A stretch of 63,824 bases of DNA from Chimaeribacter arupi. GTDB lineage: Bacteria; Pseudomonadota; Gammaproteobacteria; Enterobacterales; Enterobacteriaceae. The notes under the pieces were generated by a model, which saw only the letters and a list, made by a program, of their open reading frames with translations, did not search any database and was not told the origin of the DNA. Where the stretch lies: positions 1 to 63,824 of the forward strand of contig NZ_PJZI01000034.1 in NCBI RefSeq assembly GCF_002858805.1. Reading direction: 5' to 3'. Shown one piece after another: positions 57,432-63,824 of this stretch. A program made the position numbers and the translations under genes. Every line of letters starts with the position of its first letter. Positions within the stretch are counted from its first letter, which is position 1.

Positions 57432-57481
57432 GTATACTTTATTGCAGCAAAACGTATACATGGGTTGTTCGTTCTGTATAC
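57432..57481. promoter_or_regulatory. Triple GTATAC operator, probably for HpxS
   Basis: GTATAC occurs at 57432, 57454 and 57476, exactly 22 bp apart. Flanks extend the third to TGTATACA. The array starts 12 bp upstream of the hpxS ATG and lies between hpxS and the divergent permease gene. FadR-type GntR proteins often bind TGTATACA-like palindromes. Confidence 0.75.
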
Positions 57482-57618
57482 AAGAAAACCTCATTTGTCC
57501 GTCCCGGTGACGAAATCTGGCCTGATTCCTGCACTTGCCTTTACGACAGTGTGAACCGCGGTGCACTGCACCTGACGCCGATAAATGATGGCTTGTCCTG
57601 TAGAGAGGAGCACGTTTT

Positions 57619-59133
57619 ATGCCAAATCCGGAAATTACCGCCGCAGATGCGGACAGCCTGCCGAATGCCGCCAGCATCAAAGCGCATTACAGCCCGAAAT
57701 TGTGTAATGCCGATCTGGCACCTACCAAAAACCAGAGCTGGAGTTGGTACAATATCTTTTCGTTCTGGATGTCTGATGTACACAGTATGGGCGGGTATGT
57801 GGTGGCCGCCAGCTTCTTTACGCTGGGGTTGTCGAGCTGGCAGGTGCTGATCTCGCTGCTGGTGGGGATCTGTATTGTGCAGCTCTGCGCTAACCTGGTA
57901 GCGAAGCCCAGCCAGATGGCCGGCGTGCCTTATGCCGTTATCTGCCGCCAGGCATTCGGGGTGTTTGGCGCCAATATCCCGGCGGTGATCCGGGGGTTGA
58001 TCGCCTTCGCCTGGTACGGCATCCAGACTTATCTGGCCGCCAACGCCCTGATGCTGGTGCTGCTGAAATTTGTGCCGTCGCTGCAACCGCTGACCCAGAG
58101 CCATTGGCTGGGGCTGTCTGCCCTTGGCTGGATCTGCTTTGGGATTATGTGGGTGTTGCAGGCGATGGTGTTCTGGCACGGCATGAACGCCATTAAACGT
58201 TTTATCGATATCGCCGGGCCGGCGGTCTATGTGGTGATGCTGATGCTGGCCGGGTGGATCCTGTATAAAACCGGGCTGGATAAGATTTCGTTTACCCTCT
58301 CCAGCAAAGTGCTGACGCCGGGCCAGCAGACCTGGGAAATGATCACCGCCACGGCGCTGGTGGTCTCCTACTTCTCCGGCCCGCTGCTCAATTTCGGCGA
58401 CTTCTCACGTTACGGCAAAACGATGCAGGAGATCCGCCGCGGCAACCGCTGGGGCCTGCCGTTTAACTTCCTGCTGTTCTCCGTCGTGACGGTGGTCATT
58501 GTTTCCGGTACGCAGAGCCTGTTCGGCCAGATGATCACAGACCCAATTGAGACAGTGAGCCGGGTCGGCAACAGCGTGGCCGTGGCCATCGGCCTGCTGA
58601 CCATGATCATTGCCACCATCGGCATTAATATCGTGGCTAACTTTGTCTCACCGGCATTTGATTTCTCTAACTGTGCACCACAGAAAATCAGCTTCCGCAC
58701 CGGCGGCATGATCGCCGCCATCGGCTCGGTGCTGCTGACGCCGTGGAATCTGTTCCAGTCGCCGGAATTGATTCACTACACCCTGGATGTGCTGGGGGCC
58801 TTTATCGGGCCGTTGTTCGGCATTCTGGTGGTGGATTTTTACCTGATTAAACGCGGCCGGGTGCATACCGATGACCTGTTCAATGCGACCTCGTCCGGGC
58901 GCTACTGGTACCGGAACGGTTTTAACCCGAAAGCGATTGTGGCGCTGCTGCCGGCGGTGGCCATTGGGCTGATGATTAGCTTTACGCCCGGCTTGCACGC
59001 GGTGGCGAACTTCAGCTGGTTTATCGGGGTGGTGCTGGGCGGCGGCGCGTACCGGTTTATCGCGCGCCATGATCGGGAGGCAAGCACAGACACCCTGTAC
59101 AGCCCGGCCGCCATGCGTAAACAATCCCGTTAA
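57619..59133 (+). CDS. NCS1-family allantoin/purine permease
   Basis: A 504-aa transporter with about 12 membrane helices, of the nucleobase:cation symporter-1 family. Typical stretches are NQSWSWYNIFSFWMSDVHSMGGYVVAASFF (two segments near the N-terminus), AFAWYGIQTYLAANAL and PLLNFGDFSRYG. It probably imports allantoin for HpxA and HpxB, because it is divergently transcribed from hpxS across the shared operator. RBS GAGAGGAG. The exact substrate is inferred. Confidence 0.88.
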   Translation: MPNPEITAADADSLPNAASIKAHYSPKLCNADLAPTKNQSWSWYNIFSFWMSDVHSMGGYVVAASFFTLGLSSWQVLISLLVGICIVQLCANLVAKPSQMAGVPYAVICRQAFGVFGANIPAVIRGLIAFAWYGIQTYLAANALMLVLLKFVPSLQPLTQSHWLGLSALGWICFGIMWVLQAMVFWHGMNAIKRFIDIAGPAVYVVMLMLAGWILYKTGLDKISFTLSSKVLTPGQQTWEMITATALVVSYFSGPLLNFGDFSRYGKTMQEIRRGNRWGLPFNFLLFSVVTVVIVSGTQSLFGQMITDPIETVSRVGNSVAVAIGLLTMIIATIGINIVANFVSPAFDFSNCAPQKISFRTGGMIAAIGSVLLTPWNLFQSPELIHYTLDVLGAFIGPLFGILVVDFYLIKRGRVHTDDLFNATSSGRYWYRNGFNPKAIVALLPAVAIGLMISFTPGLHAVANFSWFIGVVLGGGAYRFIARHDREASTDTLYSPAAMRKQSR

Positions 59134-59156
59134 AGATGCGGGATGGCAGAAACGAC

Positions 59157-59188
59157 GAAGCCCTGAGTTATTGCTAACTCAGGGCTTC
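59157..59188. terminator. 14-bp hairpin after tRNA-Asp and the permease gene
   Basis: GAAGCCCTGAGTTA (59157-59170) and TAACTCAGGGCTTC (59175-59188) form a perfect 14-bp stem with a TTGC loop, between two convergent units. T-runs are short, but the stem is strong. Confidence 0.75.
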
Positions 59189-59195
59189 TGAATAT

Positions 59196-59272
59196 TGGCG
59201 GTGCGGACGGGACTCGAACCCGCGACCCCCGGCGTGACAGGCCGGTATTCTAACCGACTGAACTACCGCACC
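59196..59272 (-). tRNA. tRNA-Asp (GTC)
   Basis: A 77-nt tRNA including encoded CCA. The acceptor stem is GGTGCGG/CCGCACC, the anticodon loop is CTGTCAC with anticodon GTC, and the T-arm is GGTTCGAGTCC. It lies next to dnaQ, like aspV in E. coli. Confidence 0.97.
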
Positions 59273-59407
59273 GCGCTGTTGTTCCGGTTGAGAACGAGGC
59301 GGATATTACGGCCACACCGCCTGCCCGTCAATGCTTTTTCTTTTAAAACTATTCGTTTGCACAGTTTTTCTCCGCATGGCGCATTTATTATGCGACCTGC
59401 GGAAAAA

Positions 59408-60139
59408 TCAGCCGCGCCACAGGCAACTGCCGCCCTTCTTCATCACCAGATCCAGGCGCGATTCGTGGGTCGCGACTTCGTCATCACTGGCATACACCAC
59501 TTTCAGGCCACTGCTCGGCCGGGCAATGCGCTGGATCCCCTGCTCCTGGTTCTGCTGCTGGCGATCGCTCTCCAGAGAAAACGAGAGTGACGTCTGGCCG
59601 CCGGTCATCGCCAGGTAGACTTCCGCCAGGATTTCGGAGTCGAGCAGTGCGCCGTGCAGCGTACGTTTGGTGTTGTCTATCTGGTAACGGTCGCACAGGG
59701 CATCGAGGTTATTACGTTTGCCGGGAAACAGCTTGCGCGCCATCAACAGGCTGTCGGTGATGGTGCAGAAGGTGTCCGTTTTCGGGATGCCGCGGTTGAG
59801 CATGCCGAATTCGTAATCCATAAAGCCGATATCGAACGAGGCGTTATGGATCACCAGCTCACCGCCGCGGATGAACTCCAGGAATTCCTCTGCGACATCA
59901 GCAAACGTCGGTTTGTCGGCCAGGAATTCGTCACTGATCCCATGTACGCCGTAGGCTTCCGGGTCCACCAGCCGGTCGGGCTTCACATAGACGTGAAAAT
60001 TGCGACCGGTCAGGCGGCGGTTGATCACTTCAACCGCACCGATTTCAATAATACGGTGTCCTTCGTAATGAACCCCCAGCTTGTTCATGCCGGTGGTTTC
60101 CGTATCCATAACAATCTGTCGTGTAATTGCAGTGCTCAT
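59408..60139 (-). CDS. dnaQ: DNA polymerase III epsilon subunit
   Basis: DnaQ is the 3'-5' proofreading exonuclease of the replicase. ExoI motif VMDTETTGMN (D12, E14), ExoII HNASFDIGFMDYEF and ExoIII HGALLDSEILAEVY are intact, and the C-terminal alpha-binding segment follows a Gln-rich linker (SDRQQQNQEQG). Length is 243 aa, as in E. coli. It is divergent from rnhA with a 55-bp gap, so the two promoters must overlap. Confidence 0.98.
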   Translation of the reverse strand: MSTAITRQIVMDTETTGMNKLGVHYEGHRIIEIGAVEVINRRLTGRNFHVYVKPDRLVDPEAYGVHGISDEFLADKPTFADVAEEFLEFIRGGELVIHNASFDIGFMDYEFGMLNRGIPKTDTFCTITDSLLMARKLFPGKRNNLDALCDRYQIDNTKRTLHGALLDSEILAEVYLAMTGGQTSLSFSLESDRQQQNQEQGIQRIARPSSGLKVVYASDDEVATHESRLDLVMKKGGSCLWRG

Positions 60140-60194
60140 AGCGCTCGTTTATGTCAGACTTGGCGTTTAAAACTGATGGAAGAGTCTACCAGAG

Positions 60195-60659
60195 ATGAGT
60201 AAACAGGTAGAAATTTTCACCGACGGTTCTTGCCTAGGCAACCCCGGCCCCGGTGGTTATGGCGCAATTTTGCGCTACAAGCAGCACGAAAAAAGTTTCA
60301 GCGCAGGCTACCGCCTGACGACCAATAACCGGATGGAACTGATGGCGGCCATTGTCGCCCTTGAGGCGCTGACCTCGCCGTGTGAGGTGGTGCTGAGCAC
60401 CGACAGCCAGTATGTGCGCCAGGGGATTACCAGCTGGATCCACAACTGGAAAAAGCGTGGCTGGAAAACGGCTGACAAGAAAGCGGTAAAAAATGTCGAC
60501 CTCTGGCAGCGGCTGGATACCGCCATCAGCCATCACCGCATTACCTGGGAGTGGGTCAAAGGCCACGCCGGCCACCCGGAGAATGAGCGTTGTGATGAGC
60601 TGGCGCGGGCTGCGGCGAATGCCCCCGCGTTTGAAGATATCGGCTATCAGCCGGCTTAA
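60195..60659 (+). CDS. rnhA: Ribonuclease HI
   Basis: RNase HI degrades RNA in RNA-DNA hybrids. The catalytic carboxylates are in [16 protein letters not shown] (D10), [12 protein letters not shown] (E48) and LSTDSQYV (D70), and the last in [18 protein letters not shown] (H124, D134). Length is 154 aa. Its stop overlaps the yafS stop by 4 bp tail to tail. Confidence 0.98.
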   Translation: MSKQVEIFTDGSCLGNPGPGGYGAILRYKQHEKSFSAGYRLTTNNRMELMAAIVALEALTSPCEVVLSTDSQYVRQGITSWIHNWKKRGWKTADKKAVKNVDLWQRLDTAISHHRITWEWVKGHAGHPENERCDELARAAANAPAFEDIGYQPA

Positions 60660-61375
60660 GGCACGTCGCGGTAGCTTTTCGTTGCGCCCACGGCCCGGCT
60701 CAGGCTGGGCTTGCGCAACCCAATTTTTTTAGCTGTCGGCGTCAGCGGCAGTGTGCGTTTCCGCGCCACCATGACCCCCAGGCACCCTAACGCCGGCAAA
60801 TGGGTGCTCAGCATTTTCCCGCCCTGCCCGCACCAGGGCAGCACCTGCATACGGGAGTGGTACATCACTTCATAATTGAGCAGGCCCAGCCAGTCCAGCA
60901 AGCGCATCTGGGTAAACATCTGCCCGCTGAACGGCTGACGACGACGCACCACCGGCAACAGTTTGCCCATTCCCAGCAGGCTCAACAGGTTAAAGTTAGT
61001 CATCACCAGCCAGCCGTCATCAATCAGCACCCGGTCAACCTCACGCAAAATGCGGTGCGGATCGTGGGCATACGCTAAAGTATGGGCAATCAGGCAGGCA
61101 TCCACCGACTTTTCGGCAAAGGGTAACAGGTACGGGTCGGCAATCACCTGGAGGCCCTCCCCCTGCGGCCCGACATTCACCTGATGGGAAATAGGGCACT
61201 TTTCGCTGTTGATTTCAGCGCTGAGGGTGCCGATTTTTAACAGATGGTAGCCATACATTTTCGGCCACCACGGCTGTAACTGTTGCTCCAGCGCAGCACG
61301 CCACACCTCCCCGCGGGGAATGTCGCCCCAGGAGCGTGGTGTGCTCAGAATGTTGGACGGGTGCGCGGATTGCAT
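60656..61375 (-). CDS. yafS: Class I SAM-dependent methyltransferase YafS
   Basis: A 239-aa putative methyltransferase. The SAM site is unusual; the recognisable part is the post-motif region [38 protein letters not shown]. The location between rnhA and gloB is that of yafS in E. coli. Substrate unknown. It is divergent from gloB with a 42-bp gap. Confidence 0.9.
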   Translation of the reverse strand: MQSAHPSNILSTPRSWGDIPRGEVWRAALEQQLQPWWPKMYGYHLLKIGTLSAEINSEKCPISHQVNVGPQGEGLQVIADPYLLPFAEKSVDACLIAHTLAYAHDPHRILREVDRVLIDDGWLVMTNFNLLSLLGMGKLLPVVRRRQPFSGQMFTQMRLLDWLGLLNYEVMYHSRMQVLPWCGQGGKMLSTHLPALGCLGVMVARKRTLPLTPTAKKIGLRKPSLSRAVGATKSYRDVP

Positions 61376-61417
61376 GGTTTATTATCTTCTTTCAAGCGTT
61401 TGCCAACGAGGTAATCA

Positions 61418-62173
61418 ATGAATCTTATCAGCATTCCTGCCCTGCAGGACAATTACATTTGGTTGCTGGATGACCAGCAAGGCACTGTCATCATCGTCGA
61501 CCCCGGTGAAGCCGCACCGGTGCTGACCGCGTTGCAGCATCACCAGCTGACCCCGACCGCCATTTTGCTGACCCATCACCACCATGATCATGTCGGGGGC
61601 GTAAATGAGATTTTGCAGCACTATCCGCAGGTTGCGCTTTACGGCCCGCAGGAAACAGCCGCCAAATTTCGTCAGATTACTCTGAAACAGGGTGATGAGA
61701 TCACGTTAGGGCAGCAACATTACCGCATTTTTGACGTACCAGGGCATACATCCGGCCACATCGCTTACTACAGTGCCCCTTATCTTTTCTGCGGCGATAC
61801 GATGTTTTCAGCCGGTTGCGGACGGTTGTTTGAGGGGACGGCACGCCAAATGTACGAGTCGTTTCAACAGTTAACCGCTTTACCAAAAGATACGCTGATC
61901 TGCTGTGCCCATGAGTACACCCTCGCAAATCTTAAGTTTGCCCGCTCAATTTTACCTGATGATCGCGATATAGAAACACATGAGCAACAAGTGCAAGCAA
62001 TGCGTAAAAAAGGGGTGCCAAGTGTGCCTACAACGCTGGAAAAAGAGCATAAAATTAACGTATTTTTACGTTGCCATGATACTGATTTACAAACGAAATT
62101 AGGATTTGTCTTACCTGTTAGTGAGCCTTGGCAGGTTTTTGCCCGATTACGTGAGCGGAAAGACAGTTATTAA
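61418..62173 (+). CDS. gloB: Hydroxyacylglutathione hydrolase (glyoxalase II)
   Basis: GloB hydrolyses S-lactoylglutathione to D-lactate in methylglyoxal detoxification. The metal-binding motif [11 protein letters not shown] is at residues ~51-61; later ligands are in [29 protein letters not shown] and [14 protein letters not shown]. Length is 251 aa, as in E. coli. The 3' half is more AT-rich than its neighbours. Confidence 0.97.
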   Translation: MNLISIPALQDNYIWLLDDQQGTVIIVDPGEAAPVLTALQHHQLTPTAILLTHHHHDHVGGVNEILQHYPQVALYGPQETAAKFRQITLKQGDEITLGQQHYRIFDVPGHTSGHIAYYSAPYLFCGDTMFSAGCGRLFEGTARQMYESFQQLTALPKDTLICCAHEYTLANLKFARSILPDDRDIETHEQQVQAMRKKGVPSVPTTLEKEHKINVFLRCHDTDLQTKLGFVLPVSEPWQVFARLRERKDSY

Positions 62174-62243
62174 ACCTTTTTCTTGTGTTGTTTGGCGAAG
62201 CAAAGTATTATCGGTCGTCTTTTAAGCAACTATTGACACACAC

Positions 62244-63626
62244 ATGAAGGCTAAAGCGATACTTCTCGCCTCTGTGTTGCTGGTCGGTTGTCAGGCGTCA
62301 AGGCATGACGCAACGCCACCGTTACAGCACGCACAGAGTTTGTCTTCGGCAGGTCAAAGTGAAGCAGGAGAGTACACAGGGGCTGGTCGAGAGACCACGG
62401 CGCGATGGCTGGGCAGTAGTAACAGCGACATCGCGCAGCAAGAAGACTTGTGGAACTTCATTAGCGACGAGCTGAAGATGGAGGTTCCGGAAAATTCCCG
62501 GATCCGTGAACAAAAAAAGCGTTACCTAAAACAGAAGAGCTATCTCCACGATGTAACATTACGGGCAGAGCCGTACATGTACTGGATTGTCGAGCAGATT
62601 AAACAACGTAAGATGCCGATGGAACTGGTACTGCTACCCATAGTGGAGAGCGCTTTTGACCCCAAAGCGACGTCGTCCGCCAATGCCGCAGGGCTTTGGC
62701 AGATTGTACCGAGCACGGGTCGCACATATGGTCTGAAACAGAACCAGTGGTACGACGGTCGCCGCGACGTGGTGGCATCGACGACTGCTGCGCTTGATAT
62801 GATGCAACGCCTGAACCGTATGTTCGATGGCGACTGGTTATTGACCGTCGCAGCGTACAACAGCGGTGAAGGTCGCGTTTTACAAGCGATCAAAGCGAAT
62901 AAAGCACAAGGCCGTCCGACAAACTTCTGGGCATTGGCGCTCCCGCGGGAAACGTCGATTTATGTTCCAAAGATGTTGGCGCTTAGCGATATTCTTAAGC
63001 ATAGCAAACAATATGGGATTCGCTTGCCCAAAACCAACGAAAACCGGGCGCTGGCGCGGGTTGAAGTGGGGCAGCAAATGCAGTTAACACAAGCCGCTGA
63101 AATGGCAGGCATGTCGTTAACCAAGCTGAAATCCTTTAATACGGGTTACAAGAAAGGCGTGACTGCGCCGAATGGCCCGCACTATATTTTGGTACCGAAA
63201 GCCCATGCTGATCAGTTGAAGGACTCCCTGGCGGACAGCGACATCGCCGCCGTAGAGACGAAACTGGCAAAAAACAGTGCGGCTTCCGGTTCCAGTTATA
63301 CAGTGCGCCCAGGGGATACGCTGTCGGCGATTGCCGCCCGGTTGAATGTCAAAACCAGCGATTTGCAACGTTGGAACAACTTAGGCCGTTCGAGTACGGT
63401 CAAAGTAGGCCAAAATCTGCAAATTGCTGACAAAGCATCAGCCAACCTGACGGCAGCAAACAGCATCACCTATCAGGTACGTAAAGGGGATTCACTGGCC
63501 AGCATTGCCCGCCGTCATGGGGTCAATATCAGTGATGTTATGCGGTGGAATTCGGCGTCGAATAACCTGCAACCCGGTGACAAGCTGACGTTGTTCGTCA
63601 ACAACAAGCTGACGCCAGATACCTGA
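62244..63626 (+). CDS. mltD: Membrane-bound lytic murein transglycosylase D
   Basis: MltD cleaves peptidoglycan glycan strands to 1,6-anhydromuropeptides. The signal peptide ends in the lipobox LLVGC (Cys 16). The SLT domain has the catalytic Glu in LPIVESAFDPKATSSANAAG (residues ~131-150) followed by LWQIVPSTGRTYGL, and two LysM repeats close the protein (YTVRPGDTLSAIAARLN, YQVRKGDSLASIARRHG). Length is 460 aa (E. coli 452). Confidence 0.97.
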   Translation: MKAKAILLASVLLVGCQASRHDATPPLQHAQSLSSAGQSEAGEYTGAGRETTARWLGSSNSDIAQQEDLWNFISDELKMEVPENSRIREQKKRYLKQKSYLHDVTLRAEPYMYWIVEQIKQRKMPMELVLLPIVESAFDPKATSSANAAGLWQIVPSTGRTYGLKQNQWYDGRRDVVASTTAALDMMQRLNRMFDGDWLLTVAAYNSGEGRVLQAIKANKAQGRPTNFWALALPRETSIYVPKMLALSDILKHSKQYGIRLPKTNENRALARVEVGQQMQLTQAAEMAGMSLTKLKSFNTGYKKGVTAPNGPHYILVPKAHADQLKDSLADSDIAAVETKLAKNSAASGSSYTVRPGDTLSAIAARLNVKTSDLQRWNNLGRSSTVKVGQNLQIADKASANLTAANSITYQVRKGDSLASIARRHGVNISDVMRWNSASNNLQPGDKLTLFVNNKLTPDT

Positions 63627-63672
63627 GCCGTTACCGACCCTGTTTTGCTGTGTCAGACCCTGTCTGTTATAT

Positions 63673-63702
63673 AAAAAAAGCATCCTTCGGGATGCTTTTT
63701 TA
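63673..63702 (+). terminator. Bidirectional terminator between mltD and yafD
   Basis: AGCATCC (63679-63685), TTCG loop, GGATGCT (63690-63696), with an A-run before and a T-run after, so it can stop both convergent genes. Confidence 0.92.
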
Positions 63703-63716
63703 TTGCCTGGGGCCCC

Positions 63717-63824
63717 CTACCCGGCCGGCGTTGAGCGGGGCACAAATTCGACCAGCAGAGGATTATGATCGGATGCCCGCGTGACCAGCACCGTGGCGGC
63801 AGAGACTTTCAGCCCACGATAAAA
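63717..63824 (-). CDS. yafD: YafD endonuclease/exonuclease/phosphatase-family protein, C-terminal fragment
   Basis: The last 35 codons of a gene entering from the right edge. The minus strand reads [19 protein letters not shown] followed by [10 protein letters not shown], and the SDHNPL motif is the terminal His-containing motif of the EEP fold. Order after mltD and sequence match YafD. Most of the gene is outside the window. Confidence 0.85.
   Translation of the reverse strand, partial: FYRGLKVSAATVLVTRASDHNPLLVEFVPRSTPAG

Overview
The window is chromosomal DNA of a GC-rich enterobacterium (order Enterobacterales). The conserved block pdxJ-recO-era-rnc-lepB-lepA / rseC-rseB-rseA-rpoE / nadB-trmN6-srmB-grcA-ung-grpE-nadK-recN-bamE-rnfH-ratA-smpB-ssrA has the E. 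coli order and near-identical protein lengths. The tmRNA tag is ANDENYALAA. A Yersiniaceae/Serratia-like host fits the mix of asr, amyA, phnWX-RSTUV, hpxSAB and ygaM-nrdHIEF, but the genus cannot be fixed from sequence reading alone.

Region 1 (1-20.9 kb) is housekeeping: DNA repair (recO, recN, ung), GTPases (era, lepA), secretion (lepB), the sigma-E envelope stress operon, NAD metabolism (nadB, nadK), RNA metabolism (rnc, srmB, trmN6, smpB, ssrA) and chaperone grpE. Regulatory sites are readable: a sigma-E promoter before rpoE, a sigma-32 promoter before grpE, two LexA boxes before recN, and two FNR boxes 53 bp apart before grcA. One uncharacterised two-TM membrane protein gene sits between rseC and lepA.

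Region 2 (20.84-32.93 kb) is a complete-looking P4-type phage satellite integrated at the 3' end of ssrA, bounded by 15-bp direct repeats. From left to right it has arm-type repeats, integrase, an AT-rich three-gene cargo operon (DNA methyltransferase, 128-aa Cys-rich protein, 426-aa protein) with a LexA-like box over its promoter, a DUF2188 gene, a P2/P4-like cos site, a Delta/Ogr activator, a Sid-like capsid size protein, iteron-like repeats, a Vis/AlpA regulator, a chain of stop/start-overlapping small genes including Ash/Icd-like, the alpha primase-helicase, crr-like repeats, and a second cargo gene (SEC-C plus Cys/His domain) next to the right arm sites. No psu is found. The three-gene cargo lies between int and the late genes, which is the known anti-phage hotspot of P4 satellites, so it is the best candidate here for an undescribed defence system.

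Region 3 (33-40 kb) is a 2-aminoethylphosphonate island. PhnW and PhnX degrade AEP to acetaldehyde and phosphate, PhnSTUV imports it, and PhnR, with a GTxTAxAC-type operator, is the likely regulator.

Region 4 (40-51 kb) is accessory: a DUF3772 MscS-type channel, a small hypothetical gene followed by 15-bp repeats, a glutathione transferase, cytoplasmic alpha-amylase AmyA, a His-rich small lipoprotein, an AraC regulator, DUF1198 and DUF2002 proteins, an MFS transporter, acid-shock asr with an RstA box and a YdgU-like micro-protein, a lone type I-E CRISPR-like repeat, and ygaM.

Region 5 (51-63.8 kb) has the class Ib ribonucleotide reductase operon nrdHIEF with two NrdR boxes 32 bp apart. It continues with an allantoin module (hpxS-hpxA-hpxB and a divergent NCS1 permease) with three GTATAC motifs at an exact 22-bp period, then tRNA-Asp, dnaQ, rnhA, yafS, gloB, mltD and the 3' end of yafD.
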